Source: an uncultured Collinsella sp. (GTDB lineage Bacteria; Actinomycetota; Coriobacteriia; Coriobacteriales; Coriobacteriaceae). From it: 39,328 nucleotides of DNA. This document shows, piece by piece, positions 27,177 through 35,855 of this stretch (within the stretch, counting starts at the first letter, position 1; the number at the start of each line of letters is the position of its first letter). The notes under the pieces were generated by a model. The model was not told the origin of the DNA. It ran no database searches and saw only the letters and a program-made list of their open reading frames with translations. The stretch is taken from contig CAUFBM010000019.1 of assembly GCA_959023295.1 (NCBI GenBank), positions 1-39,328 on the forward strand. The letters run 5' to 3'. The translations under genes and the position numbers were made by a program.

Positions 27177-30047
27177 ATGAGTCGTCGTAATACCGAACTG
27201 CTCTTACTCATCGCCTCGGCGTTCCCCGTCATCCTGCTGTATGCGATGTACGTGCTCACCGCAGGCGCCGCCATCTCGTTTGAGACACTTGCCGTTCCGA
27301 TCGGTCTCTTTGCCGCCTTCGCCGCGGCGCATATCGCCGTGCGCATTCTGGCACCCGGCGCCGACCCGGCCATCCTGCCCATCGTCTTTGTTCTTTCGGG
27401 CATTGGCATCACGTTTGTGACGCGCTTGGCGCCCACGCTCGCCATCTCGCAGCTCGTCATCCTGTTTATCTCGGTGGCGTTGATGGTAGGTACGCTTGCG
27501 CTGGTCAAAAACCTCGACGTGGTCATGCGCTACAAGTACACCTTTGGCATCATCGGCATCATCTTGCTGATGCTGCCCATCTTTATCGGCACCACGATCT
27601 CGGGCTCCAAACTGTGGATTCGCATCGCCGGCTTTACCATTCAGCCCGGCGAGTTCGCCAAGGTCTTTATCGTGCTGTTCCTAGCCGGTTACCTGGCCGA
27701 GAACCGCGAGCTGCTCTCTATCTCCAACCGCAAGATCTTGGGTCTTAAGATTCCGCGCCTGCGCCTGCTGCTGCCGCTGTTCGCAGTCTGGGGCGTTTGC
27801 CTGCTCGTCGTTGTCTTCGAACGTGACCTGGGCTCGGCCTTGCTGTTCTACACCATCTTCTTGCTGATGCTCTACGTTGCCACGGGTCGTTTCTCGTATG
27901 TCATCATCGGCCTTGCGCTCTTGGCCGTGGGAGCCGTTGGCGCCTACAAGTTCCTGTCGCACGTCCAGGTGCGTTTCCAGATCTGGGCCGATCCCTTTAA
28001 GGACGCGCAGGGCCAGGGCTACCAGATTGTTCAGTCCCTCTTCTCGCTGGCCGACGGCGGCCTCGTTGGCGTCGGCATTGGCAACGGTATGGCCAACAAC
28101 ATCCCCGTCGTCGAGTCCGACTTTATCTTCTCGGCTATCGGCGAGGAGATGGGTCTTTTGGGCGGCGGCGCCGTTCTTATCCTGTTTATGCTCTTTGCCG
28201 TACGTGGCCTGACCACGGCAGCCCGTGCCAAGTCCGACCTTGCCGCCTTTAGCGCTACCGGTCTGACAGCCGCTATCAGCTTCCAGGCCTTCTTGATCGT
28301 CGGCGGCGTTACTCGCCTGATCCCGCTGACCGGCGTCACGCTGCCCTTTATGAGCCAGGGTGGCTCCTCGCTGCTGGCAAGCTTTATCATCGTCGCGCTT
28401 TTGCTGCGCGCCGGTGACGAGGCAACCGGTCGCGAGGCCGAGCTCACCGGCACCGGCACCATGGCCGCCATCACCGACGACCAGGTCGCCTCGGCGGCCT
28501 CCCCGGCCGGCACGCGCTTCGCCACTTCGTCTTCGTATGCCCGCAGCAGCCACTCCGTCGGCTCGCGCATGCGCCGTCGCCTGCTCGACACGCCCGAATC
28601 CGGCGTGCTCGGCCGCGTGGCGCTCGCCAATCGACTGACCCGCGCCGTGCTCGCCTTTACGGCACTGTTCGCCATCCTTATCGGCAACCTCACCTATGTC
28701 CAGGTCATCAAGGCCAAGGACTATCAGGATATGCCGACCAACAACCACACCATCGCCCGCTCCAAGTACATCCAGCGCGGCTCCATCATCACGTCCGACG
28801 GCGTGACGTTGGCCGAGTCACTGCAACAGGAAGACGGCACCTACGCCCGCTCCTACCCCAACGGAAACATGGCCGCTCACGTAGTGGGCTATGTAAGCCA
28901 GCAGTACGGCACCGCTGGTGTCGAGAGCGTCATGAACGAAACGCTCACCGGCTCCAAAGATTACTCCAGCTGGAACAACGCCCTCGCGTCGCTCGCGGGC
29001 CAAAACCAGCCGGGCAACACCGCAAAACTCACCATCGACTCGCGCATCCAAACGGCTGCCGAGCAGGCACTCAAGGGCTTTAAGGGCGCCGTGGTGGTTA
29101 TGGATCCGCGTACCGGCGCGGTCCTCGCATGCGCAAGCTCGCCCACCTATGACAACACCAACATCGATGCCCTGATGCAGTCGGGCGGTGGCGAGGACGG
29201 CTCCATGTACGACCGCGCCATGGACGCTCTCTATACCCCGGGCTCGACCTTTAAGGTCGTCACACTCTCCGCGGCGCTCGAAACCGGCACCGCCAGCCTT
29301 ACCAGCACGTACCAGGCGCCCGCCTCCATGGATATCGGCAACGCGCCGGTCACCAATTACGCCAACGAGAGCTACGGTACCATCAGCCTGCAACAGGCCT
29401 TTGCCGTGTCGTCCAACGTCGTCTTTGGCCAGGTGGCCAACGAGATCGGCGCCAGCTCGCTCGTCCAGTTTGCCAACGCCTTTGGTTACGGCCAAAAGCT
29501 CGGTCAGGACCTGACCACCGCGGCTTCCATCATGGCCGATCCCTCGCTCATGACCGAGTGGGAGACCGCCTGGGCAGGCGCCGGCCAGCCTGTCGGCATG
29601 GACCACACGCCAGGTCCGCAGACTACCGTCATGCAAAACTGCGTCATAGCGGCGGCCATCGCCAACAGCGGCGTGGTCATGGACCCGTTCTTCGTGGCCC
29701 AGGTGCTCGCCCCCGACGGAACCGTGGTCAAGACCACGCAATCCCGCTCGCTCGGCCAGGCCGTCAGCGCCACCACGGCCGATCAGGTCAAGCAGGCCAT
29801 GCTCGCGGTTGTCCAGTCCGGCACCGGCACCGATGCCCAGATTCCGGGCGTCAAGGTCGCCGGCAAGACCGGATCGGCCGAGACCGGCGGCACCAACGTC
29901 AACTCGATGTTCGTCGGCTTCGCACCTTACGATTCACCCACGGTTGCCATCTCGGTGGCCCTGGAGGATTACGACAAACACGACGTCAAGGCGGCCAAGA
30001 TTGCCGGCATCGTCCTGACCGCGGCGCTCGCCGCCCAAGGAGCGTGA
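27177..30047 (+). CDS. Fused SEDS glycosyltransferase (RodA/FtsW) and class B PBP
   Basis: One 956-residue frame joins two enzymes that are normally separate. Residues 1-415 are a ten-span SEDS protein with ERDLGS (215-220) and KDAQGQGYQIVQS (275-287, holding the putative catalytic Asp 276), which polymerises lipid II. A linker (about 416-487) leads to a membrane anchor (about 488-508) and a class B penicillin-binding protein with STFK (690-693), SSN (745-747) and KTGS (897-900), the transpeptidase. In other actinobacteria rodA and pbpA are adjacent. No stop or frameshift is seen at the join. I start at the ATG spaced eight bases after AAGGGAG; a GTG nine bases earlier is too close to it. It sits between the phosphatase and PASTA kinase and so is the likely target of their control. 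Confidence 0.95.
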   Translation: MSRRNTELLLLIASAFPVILLYAMYVLTAGAAISFETLAVPIGLFAAFAAAHIAVRILAPGADPAILPIVFVLSGIGITFVTRLAPTLAISQLVILFISVALMVGTLALVKNLDVVMRYKYTFGIIGIILLMLPIFIGTTISGSKLWIRIAGFTIQPGEFAKVFIVLFLAGYLAENRELLSISNRKILGLKIPRLRLLLPLFAVWGVCLLVVVFERDLGSALLFYTIFLLMLYVATGRFSYVIIGLALLAVGAVGAYKFLSHVQVRFQIWADPFKDAQGQGYQIVQSLFSLADGGLVGVGIGNGMANNIPVVESDFIFSAIGEEMGLLGGGAVLILFMLFAVRGLTTAARAKSDLAAFSATGLTAAISFQAFLIVGGVTRLIPLTGVTLPFMSQGGSSLLASFIIVALLLRAGDEATGREAELTGTGTMAAITDDQVASAASPAGTRFATSSSYARSSHSVGSRMRRRLLDTPESGVLGRVALANRLTRAVLAFTALFAILIGNLTYVQVIKAKDYQDMPTNNHTIARSKYIQRGSIITSDGVTLAESLQQEDGTYARSYPNGNMAAHVVGYVSQQYGTAGVESVMNETLTGSKDYSSWNNALASLAGQNQPGNTAKLTIDSRIQTAAEQALKGFKGAVVVMDPRTGAVLACASSPTYDNTNIDALMQSGGGEDGSMYDRAMDALYTPGSTFKVVTLSAALETGTASLTSTYQAPASMDIGNAPVTNYANESYGTISLQQAFAVSSNVVFGQVANEIGASSLVQFANAFGYGQKLGQDLTTAASIMADPSLMTEWETAWAGAGQPVGMDHTPGPQTTVMQNCVIAAAIANSGVVMDPFFVAQVLAPDGTVVKTTQSRSLGQAVSATTADQVKQAMLAVVQSGTGTDAQIPGVKVAGKTGSAETGGTNVNSMFVGFAPYDSPTVAISVALEDYDKHDVKAAKIAGIVLTAALAAQGA

Positions 30048-30097
30048 TGCCCGTGATCGAAGCGGATACTTGGGGCGCGCCGCGGCCGATGAGCTAG
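30047..30097 (+). CDS. Possible 16-residue coupled mini-ORF
   Basis: An ATG overlapping the stop codon of the fusion gene (TGATG), with AAGGAG five bases upstream, opens 16 codons (MPVIEADTWGAPRPMS). No homology is known to me. It could be a chance frame, a leader, or a trace of a lost gene. Low certainty. Confidence 0.25.
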   Translation: MPVIEADTWGAPRPMS

Positions 30098-30179
30098 CGG
30101 CAACGCGCCACACGGCCCCAGCGGCCACACATTTGGTACTACACACATCGTTGAGCGAATAGTTATGTTAGGAGCAAGA

Positions 30180-32123
30180 ATGGAACAGAGGGTCCTCGGG
30201 GGAAGATACCTCCTCAAGGATAAGGTGGGAACGGGCGGTATGGCGACCGTCTTCCGTGCACAGGATCAGGTCCTCGACCGCACGGTTGCTGTCAAGATCA
30301 TGCTGCCGCAGTACGCCGGCGACGCCACCTTTGCCGCGCGCTTTAAGCAGGAGGCCAAGGCAGCAGCAGGTCTCTCCTCCCCCTATATCGTGGGCGTCTA
30401 CGATTGGGGCAAGGACGGCGATACCTACTACATCGTCATGGAGTACCTGCGCGGTACCGACCTTAAGAGCGGCATCAAGAGCCACGGCGCCCTCGATCCC
30501 AAGAAGGTCGCGCAGATCGGCTCGCAGATCAGCTCCGCGCTTTCGGTCGCCCACAAGCACGAGATCATCCACCGCGACATTAAGCCGCAAAACATCATGG
30601 TGCTGCCCGACGGCAACATCAAGGTCATGGACTTTGGCATCGCGCGCGCAAAGAACAGCCATCTCACGCAGGACAACAATGTACTGGGCACCGCCCACTA
30701 CGTAAGCCCCGAGCAAACGCGCGGCCAGGACCTCGGTCCCACCTCGGATATCTACTCCCTGGGCGTCGTGATGTACGAGTGCGCCACCGGCCGCGTCCCC
30801 TTTGACGGCGACGACGCCATCTCGGTTGCGCTCAAGCAGGTAAACGAACTGCCGGTTCCGCCGAGCCAAGTCAACTCCGGCGTCGATGCCGATCTGGAGC
30901 GCATTATCCTCAAGTGCATGGAGAAGGACCCGGCGAACCGCTTCCAGACGGCCGACGAGCTACGCCAGGTGCTCAACAACTACCTGTCTGGCCGCGCCGT
31001 CAACGTCTCCGAGCCCACGCGCATCATTGGCGCCGCCGGCGACCTGGGCGCCACCAAGACCCGTGAGCTTTCTGACTCCACGCGCGCTATGGTTCGCCCC
31101 GTATCGGGCGTAAGCGGACAGACCAACTCCCGCAGCGCCGTCTCGGGTTCCACCGGTTCCTACGAAGCCGAGAAGCCCAAGTCCAACAAGAACAAGATTA
31201 TCGCCGCCGTCGTCGCCGCAATTGCCGTGATTGGCGTTGTGGTGGCCTTCGCCACCGGGCTCTTTGGCGGCGAGCAGGTCACGGTGCCCGATGTGCTGAA
31301 CAAGGACCAGCAGACCGCTATTGAGCTGATCAAGGAGGCCGGCCTTGAGGTCGGCACCGTCGACCAAAGCTATAACGACCATGTCGACGAGGGCAAGGTT
31401 GCCGAGCAGACCCCTAACGGCAACACCAAGAAGCCCAAGGGCACCAAGGTGAACCTGGTGGTCTCCAAGGGCCCCAAGCCCGCCGAGAAAGTTGAGGTTC
31501 CGCAGCTCCTCGGCCTGACCAAGGACCAGGCCGAGGCCGCACTGGCAAGCGTGGGCCTGAAGGGCAACGCAACCGAGGAGGCCAACGAGGCTGACGAAGG
31601 CCAGGTCTTTGAGCAGGGCACTGAAGCCGGCAAGGAAGTCGAGAAAGGCACGACTATCTCGTATAAGGTCTCCAGCGGTCCTGACACCACTTCTGTCCCC
31701 GATCTAACCGACATGACCGAGGCCCAGGCACGCAACGCCCTCGACATGGCCGGTTTTGGCGTCAACGTGAGCTATCAGGAAAACGACTCCGTCACCGAGG
31801 GCACCGTCATTAGCTGGAACCCCAGCGGCAAGCAGAAGCCCGGCGCCACGATCACCGTCGTCATCGCCAAGAAGTCCGGCAAGGCCAGTGTTCCGGGCAA
31901 CCTGTACGGCAAGAGCATCTCCGCCGCCGTCACCGCACTCAACAACGTCGGGTTCTACAACATCGCTTTCTGCGATCAGAACGGCAACCCCGTGAGCGGC
32001 AACGAAAACGCCACCGTTACGGGTGTCTCCCCCACCGGCAAGCAGTCTACCGACAGCACGATCACGCTGACGGTTTCGATTTCTGGCTCTGACTCCGGCG
32101 ACGATTCCGGCACGACCAACTAG
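30180..32123 (+). CDS. pknB: PASTA-domain Ser/Thr protein kinase
   Basis: A 647-residue PknB/Stk1-type kinase. Kinase domain 1-270: GTGGMATV (17-24), Lys 39 in VAVKI, HRDIKPQNI (131-139), DFG (151-153), HYVSPEQ (173-179). A juxtamembrane stretch with several Ser/Thr leads to one span (340-362), then four external PASTA repeats (about 365-435, 436-505, 506-572, 573-640) that in this family bind muropeptides or lipid II. The ATG chosen has TAGGAG five to eight bases upstream; an ATG 15 bases earlier is not as well placed. It closes the cluster, 130 bases after the fusion gene and followed by a strong terminator. Confidence 0.97.
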   Translation: MEQRVLGGRYLLKDKVGTGGMATVFRAQDQVLDRTVAVKIMLPQYAGDATFAARFKQEAKAAAGLSSPYIVGVYDWGKDGDTYYIVMEYLRGTDLKSGIKSHGALDPKKVAQIGSQISSALSVAHKHEIIHRDIKPQNIMVLPDGNIKVMDFGIARAKNSHLTQDNNVLGTAHYVSPEQTRGQDLGPTSDIYSLGVVMYECATGRVPFDGDDAISVALKQVNELPVPPSQVNSGVDADLERIILKCMEKDPANRFQTADELRQVLNNYLSGRAVNVSEPTRIIGAAGDLGATKTRELSDSTRAMVRPVSGVSGQTNSRSAVSGSTGSYEAEKPKSNKNKIIAAVVAAIAVIGVVVAFATGLFGGEQVTVPDVLNKDQQTAIELIKEAGLEVGTVDQSYNDHVDEGKVAEQTPNGNTKKPKGTKVNLVVSKGPKPAEKVEVPQLLGLTKDQAEAALASVGLKGNATEEANEADEGQVFEQGTEAGKEVEKGTTISYKVSSGPDTTSVPDLTDMTEAQARNALDMAGFGVNVSYQENDSVTEGTVISWNPSGKQKPGATITVVIAKKSGKASVPGNLYGKSISAAVTALNNVGFYNIAFCDQNGNPVSGNENATVTGVSPTGKQSTDSTITLTVSISGSDSGDDSGTTN

Positions 32124-32175
32124 TCGTCAAGACGTTGCCCACAGCGGCTGATGCCGCAAACACATTCGCTCAACG

Positions 32176-32214
32176 GCGCCCGTTTGCTCCCCCGGCAAAC
32201 GGGCGCTTTCTTTT
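32176..32214 (+). terminator. Intrinsic terminator of the cell-wall cluster
   Basis: A perfect 12-bp stem (32176-32187 with 32195-32206, GCGCCCGTTTGC type) with a seven-base loop is followed by TTTCTTTT on the plus strand. It lies 50 bases past the pknB stop codon. Confidence 0.93.
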
Positions 32215-32321
32215 GACTAAGGGAAATATGAACAATGCACACAAGAATGCCCCCATCTCTCAAACTCAAGAAGAAGGGGGCAAAACAGTATCGATAAATA
32301 GGTGCGGCCACAGACTCTGTG

Positions 32322-32354
32322 CCCAACATAACGCGACTACAGCGTCATGTTGGG
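32322..32354 (-). terminator. Hairpin spanning the stop codon of the TsaB-RimI-TsaD gene
   Basis: CCCAACAT (32322-32329) pairs with ATGTTGGG (32347-32354), and ACGC/GCGT continues the stem after one mismatch; the loop contains the stop codon. On the minus strand no T-run follows. A second stem (32248-32254 with 32276-32282, TGCCCCC/GGGGGCA) lies 40 bases further on with TTCTTG after it and may be the actual terminator of this operon. Confidence 0.5.
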
Positions 32355-34721
32355 ATCGGCGTCGACGTCAAACGTCGAGATTTCTCCCCGGTCGAATTTA
32401 CGACGAGCGACCTCTGCGATCATGGCGGCATTGTCGGTACACGCCGAGAGAGGCGGTACCGTCACGCGAATCCCCTGACGCCCGAGCTTTTTGATCATCA
32501 TCTCGCGCAGATGTGGATTGGCCGAGACACCGCCGCCGATGCAATACTCCTTGCACCCAGTGGCGTGCAGGGCGTTTTTGGCCTTCTTGTACTGCACGTC
32601 AAAGACCGCCGCCTCAAACGAGGCCGCTAGATCGGGCAGGTGAATCGTGCGCCCGGCCTTGGTCTCCTGCTCGATGTAGAGCGTCACCGCCGTCTTGAGG
32701 CCCGAAAGCGAGAAGCGATAATCGCCCCTGCTGTTAAGCGCGCGGGGAAAATCAATCGCCTTGGGGTTGCCCGTCTCGGCAAGCTTGGAGATGATGGGGC
32801 CGCCAGGATAGCCCAGGCCCAGTGCCTTTGCCACCTTGTCGAAGGCTTCGCCCACGGCGTCGTCAAGCGTCTCGCCAAGTACCTCGTAGTCGCCCCATGC
32901 CCTTACGTGCACGAGCATGGTATGCCCGCCCGAGACAAGCGTAAAGATAAACGGAGGCTTGAGGTCGGGTTGCGCCAACAGGTTGGCAAACAGGTGGCCC
33001 TCCAGATGATTGACGCACACCAGCGGTTTGCCGGCAGCATACGCAAAGCCCTTGGCGAAGGCGACGCCAACCACGAGCGCGCCCACCAGGCCCGGACCCT
33101 GTGTCACGCCCACAGCGGCAAGCTCACTTGGCGCAATGGCTCCGCCCGTAAGGCCCAGCGACGCTGCGGCGTCTTCAAGCGCCGCATCCACGACACTCAC
33201 GATGACCTCAACGTGCTTGCGCGAGGCGATTTCGGGCACCACGCCACCAAAACGGGCATGGAAATCAATTTGCGTCGACACCTGGTTGGCCAGCATATTG
33301 CCGTCCGCATCGATAATCGCCACCGCCGTCTCGTCGCAGGAGCTCTCGATAGCGAGTACGAGGCGGCGACGCTCAATCTCGGCACGCTCCTCGGCAGAGC
33401 GCTTGGACGCAGGCAGGGGCCATACGCGCTGCTCGGCTGCCGTCGGCTCGGGCGAGGCGTTATCGACCGGAAGCACGAGGGGAAGTGGGGCCGTCATGAC
33501 GATGGCGTCCTTGCCGGCACCGTAGTAGCCGCGGCGACGGCCCGCCTCGGTAAAGCCCAGAGCGGCATAGAGCGCAATCGCGCCCTCGTTGCCGTCCTCA
33601 ACCTCGAGCGAAGCCGTAGTGCAGCCGAGCATCTGCGCGTCATAGCTCACGTGCGACAGCAGCTTGCGAGCAATGCCCTCGCGGCGATGAGTCGGATCGA
33701 CGGCAACGTCCATAATCTGCACGTCCCCGTCGACGACCATGCCGCCGGCAAGACCCAGCAGCTGACCGTCGTCGTGCGCCACCCACCAGCTACGCGGAGC
33801 GGCAACGTCCTCGCCCAGCTCGGACAGGAACATGCCCGGCGTCCATGCCTCGTGTCCGGCGCCTTCAAAGCAGGCGGTCTCCAGTGCGCTCGCGCCCTCG
33901 GCATCTGCCGCGCCCATGGGGCGGAATTGCAGATGACGTCCGGCGAGCTCGTCGGCAACACCTGTCACCTCACTCTGCGCGCTCTCGGCAAGACCCAGGC
34001 GCTTGCGCTCGTTTTCCTCGGCATCCGAAAGGCGCGTATAGATCGGCAAGACGCGAGCCGGATCGCCGTCGCCTGCGGCGTGCGCCATCAGCAGGCCCTC
34101 GCCCGAGGGCCACCACAGGTCTCGCCCCACGCAGCGTGCTGTCTCATCCTCGCCCAGCAGTTTGCCATAACGCACGAGACCGTCACCAGTTAACTGAACC
34201 TGATCCCAGTCCGCGGTCTGGCGCCACTCATCAAGCGCCACGGCGGCCTTGACCACGCGCTCGCGCTCAAACAGACGCTCGGGGCCCTCATCCCCCAGCA
34301 CATAGAGCGCCGGGTACACCTCGCCGCGCATGGCATCGGCAAGAACACCAAGCTTGCCGCGTACGCCGGCCTTCCATGCTGTCCAGGCGCAAGCGTCAAG
34401 TGTCGACACGCCCAGCAACGGCACGTTGGCACCGCGTGCCAGACCCTTTGCGGTGGAGATGCCGATACGCACGCCCGTAAACGAACCCGGGCCGCGGCCG
34501 ACCACATAACAGCCGACATCGCTGCGATCCAGGCCGGTCTGCTTCAGTAGGCCATCAACAGTATTCACGAGCTCAACGTTGGCATGACGGCGACACAGAT
34601 GGTCCCCACTCACCAACTTTGCCTCGCCTGTCTGCACGTCAATCCAGCTTGCCGCGCAGGCAAGCATGTCGGTCGATGTGTCGAGCGCCACCACCAGCGC
34701 GTTGTCGTTATGCAAGCTCAT
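32337..34721 (-). CDS. tsaB-rimI-tsaD: Fused TsaB-RimI-TsaD protein (t6A synthesis and N-acetylation)
   Basis: A 794-residue triple fusion. Residues 1-230 are TsaB (VALDTSTDMLA, GRGPGSFTGVRIGIS), the scaffold of the threonylcarbamoyl transfer complex. About 262-405 are a GNAT acetyltransferase like RimI (LQFRPMGAADAEG, VDPTHRREGIARKLL as the acetyl-CoA motif, NEGAIALYAALGF), which acetylates ribosomal protein bS18 in other bacteria. About 454-794 are TsaD (LVLAIESSCDETAVAI, metal-binding NHLEGH at about 568-573, SGGHTMLV, GGGVSANPHLR), which transfers the threonylcarbamoyl group to A37 of ANN-decoding tRNAs. All motifs look intact and no frame change is seen. Its ATG overlaps tsaE by 14 bases. 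These genes usually lie side by side in actinobacteria, so fusion keeps the order. Confidence 0.95.
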   Translation of the reverse strand: MSLHNDNALVVALDTSTDMLACAASWIDVQTGEAKLVSGDHLCRRHANVELVNTVDGLLKQTGLDRSDVGCYVVGRGPGSFTGVRIGISTAKGLARGANVPLLGVSTLDACAWTAWKAGVRGKLGVLADAMRGEVYPALYVLGDEGPERLFERERVVKAAVALDEWRQTADWDQVQLTGDGLVRYGKLLGEDETARCVGRDLWWPSGEGLLMAHAAGDGDPARVLPIYTRLSDAEENERKRLGLAESAQSEVTGVADELAGRHLQFRPMGAADAEGASALETACFEGAGHEAWTPGMFLSELGEDVAAPRSWWVAHDDGQLLGLAGGMVVDGDVQIMDVAVDPTHRREGIARKLLSHVSYDAQMLGCTTASLEVEDGNEGAIALYAALGFTEAGRRRGYYGAGKDAIVMTAPLPLVLPVDNASPEPTAAEQRVWPLPASKRSAEERAEIERRRLVLAIESSCDETAVAIIDADGNMLANQVSTQIDFHARFGGVVPEIASRKHVEVIVSVVDAALEDAAASLGLTGGAIAPSELAAVGVTQGPGLVGALVVGVAFAKGFAYAAGKPLVCVNHLEGHLFANLLAQPDLKPPFIFTLVSGGHTMLVHVRAWGDYEVLGETLDDAVGEAFDKVAKALGLGYPGGPIISKLAETGNPKAIDFPRALNSRGDYRFSLSGLKTAVTLYIEQETKAGRTIHLPDLAASFEAAVFDVQYKKAKNALHATGCKEYCIGGGVSANPHLREMMIKKLGRQGIRVTVPPLSACTDNAAMIAEVARRKFDRGEISTFDVDADPNMTL

Positions 34722-35214
34722 CTTGTACAGCCTTATCTATCAAATGGGAAAGCTCATCCGCGCGCTCGCCGTGTGCCTCGAGCGTTATCGTTCGCACGTC
34801 GCTGTCGTCCTCATCGCGCTTAAGCGTCACCGAAAGATACTCATCTGTCAGTTCATCCTGAAACTGCTCGCCCCATTCCAGCAGGCAAACACCCTCATAG
34901 CCCAGCACGTCAAAAATGCCCGTATCCTCAAGCTCGTAGGCATGCTCCAGGCGGTACAGATCAAAATGGAACAGCGGAATACGCCCTTGGTCATGAACGG
35001 CCATGAGTGCGAACGTAGGGCTTGTGACCATATGCTCATCGCCCAGAGCGCGCGAAACGCCCTTGGTAAAGTGGGTTTTGCCCACCCCGAGGCCGCCGGT
35101 CAAGATCAGCACATCGCCATCTTCTAGACACGGTGCGACCAGCTCGCCAAAATGCTCCGTATCGGCAGTACGGGCCGTTCTATAGGTACCTACCCCCAGG
35201 CGCTCCAGGGACAT
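34708..35214 (-). CDS. tsaE: tRNA t6A synthesis ATPase TsaE
   Basis: A 168-residue P-loop ATPase needed, with TsaB and TsaD, for t6A formation. GGLGVGKTHFTKG (40-52) is Walker A, and HFDLYRLEH, the family hallmark, follows at about 80-92, then LLEWGEQF. AAGGAGCGTAT precedes the ATG, 12 bases after the uracil-DNA glycosylase stop. The last four codons overlap the start of the fusion gene. Confidence 0.96.
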   Translation of the reverse strand: MSLERLGVGTYRTARTADTEHFGELVAPCLEDGDVLILTGGLGVGKTHFTKGVSRALGDEHMVTSPTFALMAVHDQGRIPLFHFDLYRLEHAYELEDTGIFDVLGYEGVCLLEWGEQFQDELTDEYLSVTLKRDEDDSDVRTITLEAHGERADELSHLIDKAVQDELA

Positions 35215-35226
35215 ATACGCTCCTTA

Positions 35227-35847
35227 TTATTCCGAGGCGGTCTCCGGCGCGGGGTGCCGCTCCAGATAGTCGCCCAGCATCTTAAAGTCTTCCTCCAGCA
35301 ACTCCTGCCACGCCGGATTGCGCAGCGCCGCCGCAGGATGAAACGTCGGCATCACCACAAAGTGGCCCATCTGATGGAACCTGCCGCGCAGCTTGGTAAT
35401 GCCGATCTCGGTCTTGAGCACAAAGTGCGTTGCGGGGTTACCGAGCGTCACGATGATATCGGGCCAGATGCTTCGAATCTGCTCGCGCAAAAACGGTGAG
35501 CAAGCCAGCACTTCCTCGGGACGCGGATTGCGGTTTCCCGGCGGGCGACACTTAAGCACGTTGGCGATATAGACGTCCTCGCGTTTAAGACCTGCCAGGG
35601 ACAAAATGCCGTTGAGGTCTTCACCCGCCGCCCCCACAAAGGGTTCGCCCTGCAAATCCTCGTTGCGACCCGGTGCTTCACCAATAAACATGACGCGAGC
35701 GTGGGGGTTTCCCACGCCAAACACGATGTTATGGCGCGACTGATAGAGCTGGCAGAGATGGCAGTCGCCTAAAACAGCCTCAATCTCCTCGAGTGCGACC
35801 TCACGTGGCGCCTGATGGGTATGGCCGGGGATGTGCATGACGCCCAT
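35227..35847 (-). CDS. udg: Family 4 uracil-DNA glycosylase (4Fe-4S)
   Basis: A 206-residue uracil-DNA glycosylase, which removes uracil formed by cytosine deamination. GEAPGRNED (56-64) is the active-site motif of families 4 and 5, and PTFHPAA is the second. Cys 29, 32, 100 and 116 in CHLC, LKCRPP and LACSPF are placed to hold a 4Fe-4S cluster. AGGAGCC lies five bases before the ATG. It sits between alr and tsaE, which are often adjacent in actinobacteria. Confidence 0.94.
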   Translation of the reverse strand: MGVMHIPGHTHQAPREVALEEIEAVLGDCHLCQLYQSRHNIVFGVGNPHARVMFIGEAPGRNEDLQGEPFVGAAGEDLNGILSLAGLKREDVYIANVLKCRPPGNRNPRPEEVLACSPFLREQIRSIWPDIIVTLGNPATHFVLKTEIGITKLRGRFHQMGHFVVMPTFHPAAALRNPAWQELLEEDFKMLGDYLERHPAPETASE

Positions 35848-35855
35848 AGCGGCTC

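Noticed and set aside
32640..34193. Plus-strand open frame of 517 codons
   Set aside because: Antisense to the TsaB-RimI-TsaD fusion, whose motifs fix the coding strand.
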